Source: UBA2336 sp037443645 | GTDB taxonomy: Bacteria; Bacteroidota; Bacteroidia; Cytophagales; Cyclobacteriaceae | NCBI GenBank assembly: GCA_037443645.1 | Contig: JBBINY010000018.1 | Location: 1-48,698 of the forward strand | Length of the DNA: 48,698 nucleotides | Reading direction: 5' to 3' | Notes under the pieces: model-generated | What the model saw: the letters and a program-made list of their open reading frames with translations, nothing else | Told to the model about the DNA's origin: nothing | Databases searched by the model: none | In this document: positions 19,780-28,407 of the stretch, piece after piece | Position numbering within the stretch: the stretch's first letter is position 1 | Layout of the letters: every line of letters starts with the position of its first letter | Program-made: the position numbers and the translations under genes

Positions 19780-20796
19780 TTAAAACCACTTTTTCGCTTT
19801 AAAATACCCAAGCATACCAAAAGCCAGGGTTAACATAATGATCCAGATTAACCCATAACCATAGGTCCACCGTAATTCAGGCATGTAATCGAAATTCATC
19901 CCGTAAACACCAACGATAAATGTTAGCGGAATAAAGATGGTAGAGATTACTGTAAGTACCCTGATCACTTTGTTAAGTTGATTGTTTTGGGTGTTGATAT
20001 GGATATCGATAAGGCTTGAGGTCAGGTCTTTATAGGTATCAATGGAGTCGGTAAGGTGAATTACGTGGTCATAAATGTCGCTGTAGTACCGCGTATTTTC
20101 ATCATCAATAAACCCGCTTTCATCTTTCAGTACTTTTGATATTGCATCGCGCAACGGATATACGGCTTTTCGCAGATAAATTAATTCCTTTTTTAAACGC
20201 TGGATTCGCTGAAAAGTATTCTCGGTACTTTGATGGGCAAAGCTGTCTTCAATGATTTCGATTCGTTCTCCGATAGAGTCGAGCACGATGTAATAATTAT
20301 CGATGATAATGTCGATGAGTCGGTATAACAGGTAATCGGCACCCCGCTTGCGTACACGACCCTGGTCCAGGCGGATGCGGTCCCGAAATTGATCGAACAG
20401 GTCGCCTTCTTTCTCCTGAAAGGAAATGAGGTAATTTTTTCCGAGCACGAAACTGATCTGCTCATATTCAATAGCGCCCTGCTTTATGCTATACAGCATT
20501 TTCAGGGTGAAGAAGAGATAGTCATCGTACTCTTCGGCCTTGGGGCGCTGGTCGTCCAGCACGTCATCGATCAGCAGGGCATGCAGGTTAAAGTGCTCCT
20601 GTATTGCTTTGATGGTTTGCTTATCTTCCAGGCCGTCAAGGTTAATCCAGTTCACCCGGTCGGGGTATATTTTTTGAAGCAAGTCATCGATAGCCAGGTT
20701 ATCGAATTTGTCGTACTCTGTTTTGTTGTAGGCAATCAGTTCAAGAATAACCTTGATTGCAGGATAAGCTTTACGGTCAGGTCTTCGCTTCTTCAT
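19780..20796 (-). CDS. corA: CorA magnesium/cobalt channel
   Basis: This is a pentameric Mg2+ (Co2+) channel of the inner membrane. A long soluble N-terminal alpha/beta and helical domain is followed by two C-terminal helices. The first ends in the selectivity motif YGMNFDYMPEL near residue 301, and the protein ends in a basic tail (KAKKWF). The longest frame begins with a TTG at 20811; I chose the ATG at 20796 (338 residues) because it opens with MKKRRPDRKAYP, a normal basic N-terminus. The two CaCA exchanger genes follow within 12 and 62 bases, forming a divalent-cation operon. It is divergent from the polyprenyl synthase gene. Confidence 0.92.
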   Translation of the reverse strand: MKKRRPDRKAYPAIKVILELIAYNKTEYDKFDNLAIDDLLQKIYPDRVNWINLDGLEDKQTIKAIQEHFNLHALLIDDVLDDQRPKAEEYDDYLFFTLKMLYSIKQGAIEYEQISFVLGKNYLISFQEKEGDLFDQFRDRIRLDQGRVRKRGADYLLYRLIDIIIDNYYIVLDSIGERIEIIEDSFAHQSTENTFQRIQRLKKELIYLRKAVYPLRDAISKVLKDESGFIDDENTRYYSDIYDHVIHLTDSIDTYKDLTSSLIDIHINTQNNQLNKVIRVLTVISTIFIPLTFIVGVYGMNFDYMPELRWTYGYGLIWIIMLTLAFGMLGYFKAKKWF

Positions 20797-20872
20797 GGAG
20801 AGGGCAGGCAAAACAATGAGCCAATATAGGCTGTAGGCCTCATTTAACCTCGATCGGGTTCAAAATTTTGGC

Positions 20873-20903
20873 TTTGAAACCGGGCCTTGCGGTTGTATAC
20901 TTG
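20873..20903 (+). promoter_or_regulatory. Promoter of the polyprenyl synthase gene (near-leaderless)
   Basis: TTTG at 20873-20876, 19 bases, then TATACTTG at 20896-20903: a Bacteroidota-type promoter with one mismatch in the -7 part. Transcription would begin near 20908-20910, at or next to the ATG at 20910, so the mRNA may have no leader. The same TATACTTG form recurs at 33712. Confidence 0.5.
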
Positions 20904-20909
20904 TGCCGA

Positions 20910-21884
20910 ATGTCTCAGCGCCTTGACGATATCAAAAAACCGATTGCCCGTGAGATGGAGGAGTTTGAGCATAAATTCAGGGCTTCGATGAAAACCCGGG
21001 TAATGCTGCTTGACCGCATTATGAATTACATTGTAAAGCGCAAGGGCAAACAAATGCGGCCGATGTTTGTCTTTCTTACAGCCGGCACATGTGGTAAGAT
21101 AAGTGAATCAACGTATAGGGGAGCCGCCCTTATTGAGTTGCTGCATACCGCCAGCCTGGTGCACGATGATGTAGTGGACGATGCAAACTACCGCAGGGGT
21201 TTTTTTTCTGTAAACGCCCTTTGGAAAAATAAAATTGCCGTTTTGGTGGGTGACTTTCTGTTGTCCCGGGGTCTTATACTTTCTGTTGAGAATAAGGAAT
21301 TTGACTTGCTGGGTATTGTTACCGATGCCGTGCGGCAAATGAGCGAAGGCGAATTGCTGCAAATGGAGAAATCACGTCAGCTTAATATTTCAGAGGAGGT
21401 ATATTTTCAAATCATCCGTCAAAAAACCGCATCCCTTATTGCTTCTTGTTGCGCGGTAGGTGCCTCGTCTGCGGGTGTTGAAAACGGAATGGTGGACCGG
21501 ATGCGGCTGTTCGGTGAAAAAATTGGCATGGCCTTTCAGATTAAAGATGATCTTTTTGATTACGGGGAGGATGAAATCGGTAAACCGTTGGGCATCGATA
21601 TCAAGGAAAAAAAAATGACGCTGCCGTTGATTTATGCCTTATCCAAAACGGGTTGGCTGGAGAAGCGGAAAATCATCAGCATTATCCGAAACGAAAGCAG
21701 TAAGCCGGCAAAAGTCAGGGAGGTCATCGCGTTTGTTAAAGCTTCGGGAGGCATTCAACATGCAGTTTCACTGATGGATCAGTTTCATCGCGAAGCTGTG
21801 GAATTGTTATCTGATATTCCGGAGTCCGACTATAAGCATTCGCTTCAGCAGCTCGTGCAGTTTACCATTGAAAGGAAGAATTAG
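20910..21884 (+). CDS. Long-chain polyprenyl diphosphate synthase
   Basis: This 324-residue trans-isoprenyl synthase condenses farnesyl or geranyl diphosphate with isopentenyl diphosphate units, probably to make the menaquinone side chain. The first aspartate-rich motif is HDDVVDDA near residue 87 and the second is KDDLFDYGEDE near 212, both intact, with GKQMRP (substrate phosphate contact) near 50. Residues just before the first motif are small (LLHTASLVH), as in long-chain enzymes, but chain length cannot be fixed by eye. A longer frame begins at a TTG (20868) inside the predicted promoter; the ATG at 20910 gives a normal N-terminus (MSQRLDDIKKPI). Confidence 0.88.
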   Translation: MSQRLDDIKKPIAREMEEFEHKFRASMKTRVMLLDRIMNYIVKRKGKQMRPMFVFLTAGTCGKISESTYRGAALIELLHTASLVHDDVVDDANYRRGFFSVNALWKNKIAVLVGDFLLSRGLILSVENKEFDLLGIVTDAVRQMSEGELLQMEKSRQLNISEEVYFQIIRQKTASLIASCCAVGASSAGVENGMVDRMRLFGEKIGMAFQIKDDLFDYGEDEIGKPLGIDIKEKKMTLPLIYALSKTGWLEKRKIISIIRNESSKPAKVREVIAFVKASGGIQHAVSLMDQFHREAVELLSDIPESDYKHSLQQLVQFTIERKN

Positions 21885-21928
21885 AAGCCATCTCATTGTT
21901 GGGCTGGCCCCTTAGCTCCTGTAAATAC

Positions 21929-22390
21929 TCAAAGTGAAATGCGGCTTCTGCCGGCCTCAAGGATGGCGTAATCTCTCCACGTTTTATAGTGATCCGGGTC
22001 GAGATGATCGGTGGCCGGGCCGGCTTCACCGGGCACAAAGGTACCGTTGCTTTCCCACCACCTGAGTGCGTACTCACGTGCGGTTGATTTATCGACCTCA
22101 AACAAGTTGATACAGGAGTCGGAAATCATCCAGGGCCTCTCAACAGAACTGAATTTATCGAATATCAGGCTGCGCATGTGGGTACCGTCAACCTGGTTTT
22201 TAAAATGTGATACGGTATAAGATAGGGTTTCAGGCTCGGTCATAACCATATCCCAGTATTTTCTTGAAGCTACCACTTGCGCTGTGGTGAGCATGTAACC
22301 GAATCCGGTTTCAATCGTTTCCTTGGTGATAGGGCAGCGTGCTTTCAGGGCGGGCTTCTTTTTGCCGAGGAGTTTATCGATCAGTGTCAT
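21929..22390 (-). CDS. Conserved-looking hypothetical protein
   Basis: A 153-residue soluble protein with no signal peptide or membrane helix. It begins with a basic stretch (LLGKKKPALKARCPIT) and contains a mid-protein segment with several aromatic residues (RKYWDMVM) and a C-terminal half rich in Trp, Asp and His (LRWWESNG, DHLDPDHYKTWRDYA). I do not recognise a family. It converges on the polyprenyl synthase gene with a 44-base gap. About 196 bases upstream of it are non-coding and hold only a 7-bp inverted repeat (CGGGGCT at 22484-22490 and AGCCCCG at 22514-22520). Confidence 0.65.
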   Translation of the reverse strand: MTLIDKLLGKKKPALKARCPITKETIETGFGYMLTTAQVVASRKYWDMVMTEPETLSYTVSHFKNQVDGTHMRSLIFDKFSSVERPWMISDSCINLFEVDKSTAREYALRWWESNGTFVPGEAGPATDHLDPDHYKTWRDYAILEAGRSRISL

Positions 22391-22586
22391 GAGTAAGCTT
22401 TTGTAGTTATAGATACTTGCACCGGGGCGAATAGTTGCATGTATGACGCCAAAAAAATAGGGAATGTTACAAAAGGCCTATTTCGGGGCTCTGCTGCCAA
22501 ATTTCAGGAGTATAGCCCCGCGGTTACACCGGGTAAGGCCTGCCGATACGTACACTTCCGAACAGCATGGTGTTCATTTCTGTGCT

Positions 22587-24035
22587 TTAACTTTTGGCAG
22601 GAGGCGATGTTTTTCGCTTTTGAAAGACCTCGTAGTTGGTAAGGAAGTCCTCGAGTTTCTCGGTAGGAATTTTTTTTCCGATGATCTTTTTCTTGTCGTC
22701 AAGGATGTAAAGCGTGGGGGTTGTTTGTGCATCATATAGGTCGTGGTATGACCCTACGTAAGTGCGCGGTCCGTTAACGGTGACCCAATTCATGTTCATT
22801 TCTTTAATGTAATCCCGCATTTTTTTCATAGATGTATCTGCGCTTACGGCAAACACTTCCACATCAAACCGGGCTTTGTTTTTAGAGTAAAACGAAACCA
22901 GTCTTGGCGTTTCAGTTTTACAATGGCCGCAATCGGGATCAAAAAAATAAACTATGGTGTATTTATTCTTTAAGGAGTACATGGAGCGCGGAACCAGGTT
23001 GGCATCCTGCATGATGAGATTAGGAGCTGTGCGTCCGATTAAGCTCTTGCGGAGGTTATCGGCATGGTCTTTCAGGTTTTTCTTCAGCTTCTCGTTGGCC
23101 CAGTAGTTCATTTCGCCCGAAGCAAAGTAGGTATCATTCATATAGACAAAAAGTTCATCGAGGCCCATGATTTCCGGGCTTTGATATTTACCGGTAAGTG
23201 TCCATACCATGAACTTGTACGTTTCCGGATTTTTCTTTGCCCTGGCTATCAATCCCTGAATTGCCTTTTTAAGTGTATCAACCTGCGGTACAAACAACTT
23301 GTCGAGGTACTCGTTTACTTTCTGACTGTAAATGGGTTGGGGCAGGCGGATGAGGGCATCATCGCTCAGGTCGAAATAATCAAAGAAGTGCTGGCGGTAA
23401 TACCGGAGTTGAAAAGTAGAGTCAATGTGGCCGTCTGCCTTTTTGGGCGGGTCGGGAATTTCCACGCGTCTGGAAGTTTTCAGGAGGCGGGCCGTCATGG
23501 TAGCCGGGTGCTTTTCAATCAACTCAAGTTGATGAGCCATTACCTTTTCATTCACTTTGCTGAAGCCTTCGCGGGCAGTATTTTTTTTCGCCTCATCTTT
23601 AAGTGTTGTGTCTTGCAGGATTTTTATGAATGGTTCTGCTTCTTTGTTTCGCTCCATGTTAAATCGCATGTTGTCGAAAAAAAGCGAATTATCTTCGTCA
23701 CCTGTAATGACGGCATGTCTTACATAATCCTCTGATTTTGTTTCAATGGTAAAGTATTGGTTGTGCCCGATAACGATATCAAACAGTCTGGTTTTATTGA
23801 GCACAATAAAATACACACCCTGTGGCAAGGCTTGTTTGCCGTCAAAATAAAACTGCCCTTGCTTGTTTACCCGGGCGGTGTCGCGCACAAATGTACTTTC
23901 ACCATAATAATAGCCCAGGTAAACGGTTGTATCCTGAAGGCCTGATACTTTAAACCGGATGCTGTAACCCGTTTTTGTTTGGGCAAGTGCGGCCAGTGAG
24001 CAGAGAAGCAAGATAAACAGGACGTTGAAACGCAT
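22587..24035 (-). CDS. TlpA-type thiol protein with DUF4369/DUF5106-like N-terminus
   Basis: This exported protein of 482 residues uses the ATG at 24035, which opens with a clean signal peptide (MRFNVLFILLLCSLAALAQ); a longer frame from 24101 would bury it. Residues ~20-130 match the DUF4369 beta-domain found in Bacteroidota thioredoxin-like proteins (VSGLQDTTVYLGYYYG, YFDGKQALPQGVYFIV). The middle is helical, DUF5106-like. The C-terminal ~150 residues are a TlpA/AhpC-type thioredoxin fold with FFDPDCGHCKTETP (active site CGHC near residue 368) and the cis-Pro TTPTLYILD. It probably handles disulfides in the periplasm; the partner is unknown. Confidence 0.85.
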   Translation of the reverse strand: MRFNVLFILLLCSLAALAQTKTGYSIRFKVSGLQDTTVYLGYYYGESTFVRDTARVNKQGQFYFDGKQALPQGVYFIVLNKTRLFDIVIGHNQYFTIETKSEDYVRHAVITGDEDNSLFFDNMRFNMERNKEAEPFIKILQDTTLKDEAKKNTAREGFSKVNEKVMAHQLELIEKHPATMTARLLKTSRRVEIPDPPKKADGHIDSTFQLRYYRQHFFDYFDLSDDALIRLPQPIYSQKVNEYLDKLFVPQVDTLKKAIQGLIARAKKNPETYKFMVWTLTGKYQSPEIMGLDELFVYMNDTYFASGEMNYWANEKLKKNLKDHADNLRKSLIGRTAPNLIMQDANLVPRSMYSLKNKYTIVYFFDPDCGHCKTETPRLVSFYSKNKARFDVEVFAVSADTSMKKMRDYIKEMNMNWVTVNGPRTYVGSYHDLYDAQTTPTLYILDDKKKIIGKKIPTEKLEDFLTNYEVFQKRKTSPPAKS

Positions 24036-24168
24036 GCGGAAGTTTTTCACGAAATTAGTTAATATAAACACATCCATGCAATTCATGTGCCGTGTAAACA
24101 AAACCTATATCGGTTACCCTGCCGGTTGAGTAACCAAGGTATTCAATCATTGATTAGTTTAGCGCCCG

Positions 24169-25083
24169 ATGTCGTTGGTAATACAGGAACTAACCAAGGT
24201 TTACGGAACGCAGCATGCCCTTAACGCGATCTCCACTGAGGTAAGAGAAGGCGAGATTGCTGCCTTTCTCGGGCCGAATGGGGCGGGTAAATCCACCACC
24301 ATGAAAATTGCTACCGGTTTCCTGGCGCCTACTTCGGGCAGGGTTTTGATTCATGGTATGGATGTGGCCACCCGACCTATCGATATAAAAAAAATCGTTG
24401 GATACCTGCCTGAACACAATCCGTTGTATACGGATATGTTTGTGCACGAATACCTTGCTTTTACCGGGGGTTTGTACGGCTTATCCGGGAAAAACCTGAA
24501 AAACCGCATCGGGCAAATGATTGAGATGTGCGGATTGGGGCCGGAGCAGAATAAAAAAATTGAAGCGCTATCGAAGGGTTACCGCCAGCGGGTAGGTTTG
24601 GCGCAGGCCCTCTTACACGATCCGCGGGTGCTTATTCTGGATGAACCGACATCAGGCCTTGATCCGAACCAGATTGTGGACATCAGGAACCTGGTTAAGG
24701 AAGTTAGTCGCAATAAAACAGTTCTATTTTCAACCCATATCATGCAGGAAGTGCAAGCCTTATGCGATCGGGTTATTGTGATTAATAAAGGGAAACTTGT
24801 GGCGGATGATACACTGACGCGCCTGGTAAGCCAGGTAGGTAAAAGCAACGTTGTTGTTGCAGAATTCTCAACACCGGTTATGGACTCAATGTTCCGACAA
24901 ATAGCCGGAATTCAATCGACCACCCTTCTGAACGACCATACGATACGAATTGAATGGACTGGCTCGGATGACCTACGGCCATTGATTTTCAAAGTCGCAG
25001 CGGATTACGGTATGGTTCTGGTTGGCTTGCGCAAGGAGAGTGCCGGGCTTGAAGATATTTTTAAAAAATTAACGGAAGCCTAA
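24169..25083 (+). CDS. gldA: GldA, ATPase of the gliding-motility ABC transporter
   Basis: This 304-residue ABC ATPase has Walker A GPNGAGKST (residues ~35-43), Q-loop region with VGYLPEHNPLYTDMFVHEYLAF, a signature LSKGYRQRVGLAQAL near 139, Walker B VLILDEPTSGLD near 155 and the H-loop FSTHIMQE. The YLPEHNPLY segment and overall length are those of GldA, which works with the membrane proteins GldF and GldG; all three are known from Flavobacterium genetics to be needed for gliding. Here gldFG lie 0.9 kb downstream on the same strand with one gene in between. The signature has K instead of G (LSKG), which also occurs in this subfamily. Confidence 0.88.
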   Translation: MSLVIQELTKVYGTQHALNAISTEVREGEIAAFLGPNGAGKSTTMKIATGFLAPTSGRVLIHGMDVATRPIDIKKIVGYLPEHNPLYTDMFVHEYLAFTGGLYGLSGKNLKNRIGQMIEMCGLGPEQNKKIEALSKGYRQRVGLAQALLHDPRVLILDEPTSGLDPNQIVDIRNLVKEVSRNKTVLFSTHIMQEVQALCDRVIVINKGKLVADDTLTRLVSQVGKSNVVVAEFSTPVMDSMFRQIAGIQSTTLLNDHTIRIEWTGSDDLRPLIFKVAADYGMVLVGLRKESAGLEDIFKKLTEA

Positions 25084-25132
25084 ACTCCGGACGAAGGAAT
25101 TATAGTACATTTACCAATCAGGCACTCCAAAA

Positions 25133-25939
25133 TTGAATTCAAGATCATTTCTTTGGGTGGTAGCCAGCCTTATGTTTTTGAATACGCAGGCACAGGATAC
25201 AGGGCCTGCGCAGGCTATGCAGCGTTTTAGTTACCCGCATTTTAGTTTCCTCTCAGCAGGTCCCATCATAGGTTCTTCCGGTGACTATAAGAAGGGATTC
25301 CAACTGGAGTTGGGTTACGGAAAGCGTTTAAACAAAGTAATTTACATTCAGGGCTGCATCAGCTACCAAAAATTAACCAACGACTATACCGGTTACGATT
25401 TTTACGTGAGCGAAACGGACGAACCAACTGCCTTTCCTCCGGGAACGATTGACAATGAGGTTCCTTATGATCCTTACGATGACAGCTTTGAGGTGGGCCT
25501 ACGTGGGGGAGACTTAAGTATGTTTACTCTCAGCGGGGTACTGCGGGTTAACCTTATTCCCTATAGTGAAAGCGCAAAAGTTCTTGTTTATGGATTTATT
25601 CAACCTGCTATTGGAGTGGCAGTATTGTCGGATATTCAAAAGGAAGTCAGGCTTACCATTGATTATAATTATGACCAAATAACTGAGAGTACCCGGGCAA
25701 GCACCTCGAATTTTGTGTCAGGCATTTCACTAGGTCCGGGTGTTGAAGTGTTGCCAACCCAAAAGTTTTCTTTTTTTGCTCAGGTGGCTTTCGGTGGTTA
25801 TTTTGGAAATGACATTGTTCTTGATAAGACATCCTACAGCAACAACACCAGTTCAATCAATAATCCTAATTTTCCGGTTAAAGATTCGGGGGCACTTGTT
25901 TCAATTTCTGTTAAACTGGGTGTCCAGTATAATTTCTAG
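25133..25939 (+). CDS. Outer-membrane beta-barrel protein between gldA and gldF
   Basis: This 268-residue exported protein starts with TTG at 25133; that start alone gives a complete signal peptide (basic, hydrophobic core, cleavage after NTQAQ), while the next ATG would cut it in half. The mature part alternates polar and hydrophobic residues in amphipathic strands (FQLELGYGKRL, VIYIQGCISY, MFTLSGVLRVNL, VYGFIQPAIGVAV) and ends in VSISVKLGVQYNF with a terminal Phe, as expected for an outer-membrane barrel inserted by BAM. A long acidic loop lies near residues 95-120. It is 49 bases after gldA and 57 before gldF, so it is likely in the same transcript; whether it takes part in gliding is unknown. 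Confidence 0.78.
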   Translation: MNSRSFLWVVASLMFLNTQAQDTGPAQAMQRFSYPHFSFLSAGPIIGSSGDYKKGFQLELGYGKRLNKVIYIQGCISYQKLTNDYTGYDFYVSETDEPTAFPPGTIDNEVPYDPYDDSFEVGLRGGDLSMFTLSGVLRVNLIPYSESAKVLVYGFIQPAIGVAVLSDIQKEVRLTIDYNYDQITESTRASTSNFVSGISLGPGVEVLPTQKFSFFAQVAFGGYFGNDIVLDKTSYSNNTSSINNPNFPVKDSGALVSISVKLGVQYNF

Positions 25940-25996
25940 CGTGCACCCCTAGACGTTTAATTCCCAAATTGATTTATTTAGCGGAGTTTTAATGCC

Positions 25997-26725
25997 ATGA
26001 TTTCCATTCTCAAAAAGGAATTCAATGCCTTTCTGGATTCACTGATTGCCTACGTTGTAATTGGTGTATTCCTTACCTGCATGGGCCTGCTCATGTGGGT
26101 GTTTCCTGAAACTTCGGTGCTCAGCTACGGCTTTGCCGATATGGACACACTCTTTTCCCTTGCGCCATACGTTTTTATGTTTCTGATACCGGCCATTACC
26201 ATGCGAAGCTTTGCAGAGGAGAAACGGGCAGGAACGCTGGAGTTGCTTTTTACGCGGCCCCTTACCGATTGGGACATTTTGCTCGGTAAATTCATGGCTT
26301 CATTCATGCTGGTGTTGTTTGAGTTGTTGCCAACCGGTATCTATTATGGTTCTGTTTATTTGCTGGGCAACCCGGTGGGCAACCTGGATACATCAGCTGT
26401 GGCAGGATCATACATTGGCCTGGCCCTGCTGGGCAGTGTGTTTTGTTCGGTGGGCATTCTTGCGTCAAGTCTTTCAGCTAACCAGATTGTTGCGTTTATT
26501 ACAGCAGCCTTTTTTTGTTTTCTGCTATTCTCAGGTTTTGATTCCCTCGCTTCCCTTAACCTGTGGGCCGGCAATGTGCTCTTCATCAAACAACTTGGCA
26601 TTCTGTATCACTATGAGTCACTCGGAAGAGGGCTTATTGACAGCCGTGATGTGATTTATTTTGTGAGTTTAACAGGACTGTTTTTACTAACCACCAAAAC
26701 CATTATCGCTGCGCGCACATGGTGA
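25997..26725 (+). CDS. gldF: GldF, permease of the gliding-motility ABC transporter
   Basis: A 242-residue integral membrane protein with six predicted helices and the typical ABC-2 start MISILKKEFNAFLDSLIAY. The segment MRSFAEEKRAGTLELLFTRP is the conserved coupling region of ABC-2 permeases of the NosY/GldF type. Length agrees with GldF. The stop codon overlaps the gldG start by 7 bases, giving translational coupling. With GldA it forms the transporter core. Confidence 0.9.
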   Translation: MISILKKEFNAFLDSLIAYVVIGVFLTCMGLLMWVFPETSVLSYGFADMDTLFSLAPYVFMFLIPAITMRSFAEEKRAGTLELLFTRPLTDWDILLGKFMASFMLVLFELLPTGIYYGSVYLLGNPVGNLDTSAVAGSYIGLALLGSVFCSVGILASSLSANQIVAFITAAFFCFLLFSGFDSLASLNLWAGNVLFIKQLGILYHYESLGRGLIDSRDVIYFVSLTGLFLLTTKTIIAARTW

Positions 26726-28407
26726 ACCTGGATCAGAAGAAAATCCGCGACTTGCTGCTGCTGGTCAACGGGGTAGCCCTGGTGATGTTGGTTAACCTGC
26801 TGGCTTCGGCTTATTTTTTTCGGATTGACCTGACTGAGGAGAAGCGGTTTTCAGTGAAAGAGCAAACCAAAACGCTGCTTCGTAATCTTGATGATGTTGT
26901 ATACATTGAAGTATACCTTGAGGGAGAGCTGAACGCCAGCTTCAGGAGGTTACGCAACGCCATCCGCGAGTTGCTCGAAGAGTTCAGAATTTACTCCAAT
27001 AACAACGTAAGGTATACGTTTATTAATCCACATCAGGCCATAAGCCAGAAGGCACGCAATGAATTTTTTCAGGAGCTTGCCGAAAAAGGAGTTGTCCCTA
27101 CCCGGGTGGTTGAACGCGAAAACAACCAGACTTCCGAGAAACTGATCTTTCCGGGTGCGCTTATTTCCTATAGTGGTTTTGAAACAGGCGTTAACCTGCT
27201 CAAGAACGTCTCGGCCCGTACCCCCGATGAACGCATCAATCCGTCAATCGAAGCACTGGAGTACGAATTTTCAAATGCTATTTTCAAAGTAAGCAACGTA
27301 AACCGCAAACGGGTTGGGTTTGTGCAGGGACATGGCGAACTGGATAGTTTACAGATGGCCAGTTTTAATAGCAAGCTGCTTGAATTGTATGATGTGTATA
27401 AAGTGGATCTCTCACGCAGGGAAACCGTGCCAGTGTATGATGCATTAATCATTGCCAAGCCGACCAAGCGCTTTTCTGAAGCCGATAAGTTTAAACTGGA
27501 TCAGTTTGTGATGCGGGGAGGTTCGGTGTTGTGCTTACTCGATAAACTGGAGGCCACCATGGACAGCGCCTCGCGCGAGGATTATGTAGCGTTTCCATAC
27601 ACAACCAACCTCGATGACCTCTTATTCAAATACGGAGTGCGTATTAATAATGACCTGGTACAGGATCGGTATGCCGGGCTTTACCCGGTGGTTACCGGCC
27701 AAAATGGTGGAAAGCCACAGCTTCAACTGATGGACTGGCCCTTCTTTCCATTAATTAACCACTATGCCGATCATCCGGTTACCCGAAACCTCGATGCCGT
27801 TATGCTTCGGTTCGCCAGCAGCATCGATTCGGTGAAATCTGTAAATGTCAAAAAAACTCCGATCCTGTTTACCTCTGACTTTTCGCGCAAACTCGGGGCC
27901 CCTGTGCCGGTAAGTATTAACGAATTGCGCAGAAACGTTAAACCCGAAAGTTTCTCGGAAAGCAATATTCCTGTAGGGTATTTGCTGGAAGGCCGGTTTA
28001 CCTCGCTTTACAAAAACAGGTTTTTACCGGAGCGGGTTGATACTTCCGGTTTTCTGCCGGAGGGCAGGCCGGCAAAGGTAATGGTTATTGCAGATGGTGA
28101 CCTGGCACGCAATGAGATTAACCCCCGCACGGGCAACCCGCAGCAACTGGGTGCCGATCTGTTTAGCGGCTACACGTTTGCCAACGAAGAATTGCTGATG
28201 AACGCCATGGCCTTTCTTGTAGACGAAAACGGATTGATCATAACCCGGAACAAAGAAGTAAAAATACGCCCCCTTGATAAGGAGAAAATCAGGCTGCAAA
28301 AAGCAACATGGCAAACAGTAAACCTGGTTATACCCCTGGTATTGCTGGTGGCATTTGGCGTTACCCGATTTATCCTTCGAAAGAAAAAATTTGCAACGTT
28401 CAGCTAA
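26719..28407 (+). CDS. gldG: GldG, membrane subunit of the gliding-motility ABC transporter
   Basis: A 562-residue protein with one N-terminal helix (residues ~14-34), a large periplasmic domain starting with the DLTEEKRFSVKEQTKTLLRNL pattern of GldG/ABC_transp_aux proteins, and a C-terminal helix (~537-556) followed by a basic tail. The motif KRVGFVQGHGELD is typical. The gene overlaps gldF and its TAA stop shares its last base with the ATG of the DUF4340 gene (TAATG at 28405-28409). A local inverted repeat near 28065 falls in coding text for FLPEGRP and is not taken as an inserted element. Confidence 0.92.
   Translation: MVNLDQKKIRDLLLLVNGVALVMLVNLLASAYFFRIDLTEEKRFSVKEQTKTLLRNLDDVVYIEVYLEGELNASFRRLRNAIRELLEEFRIYSNNNVRYTFINPHQAISQKARNEFFQELAEKGVVPTRVVERENNQTSEKLIFPGALISYSGFETGVNLLKNVSARTPDERINPSIEALEYEFSNAIFKVSNVNRKRVGFVQGHGELDSLQMASFNSKLLELYDVYKVDLSRRETVPVYDALIIAKPTKRFSEADKFKLDQFVMRGGSVLCLLDKLEATMDSASREDYVAFPYTTNLDDLLFKYGVRINNDLVQDRYAGLYPVVTGQNGGKPQLQLMDWPFFPLINHYADHPVTRNLDAVMLRFASSIDSVKSVNVKKTPILFTSDFSRKLGAPVPVSINELRRNVKPESFSESNIPVGYLLEGRFTSLYKNRFLPERVDTSGFLPEGRPAKVMVIADGDLARNEINPRTGNPQQLGADLFSGYTFANEELLMNAMAFLVDENGLIITRNKEVKIRPLDKEKIRLQKATWQTVNLVIPLVLLVAFGVTRFILRKKKFATFS

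Noticed and set aside
20389..20829. A 146-residue frame antisense to corA
   Set aside because: It is fully covered by corA, which has its family motif and length; the antisense frame has no recognisable features.
22484..22520. CGGGGCT...AGCCCCG inverted repeat as a regulator site or terminator
   Set aside because: The loop is 23 bases and there is no T-run; a 7-bp match at this spacing is expected by chance in a window this size.
23064..23735. A 223-residue frame antisense to the TlpA-type gene
   Set aside because: It lies wholly inside a well-supported exported protein gene, is low in complexity for a real protein, and has no independent start context.
28060..28085. CTGCC-GGAG-GGCAG inverted repeat in gldG, resembling the CCTG...CAGG palindromes
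   Set aside because: It encodes FLPEGRPAK in a place where GldG proteins have similar polar text, the frame is intact, and the outer bases do not match the element ends.
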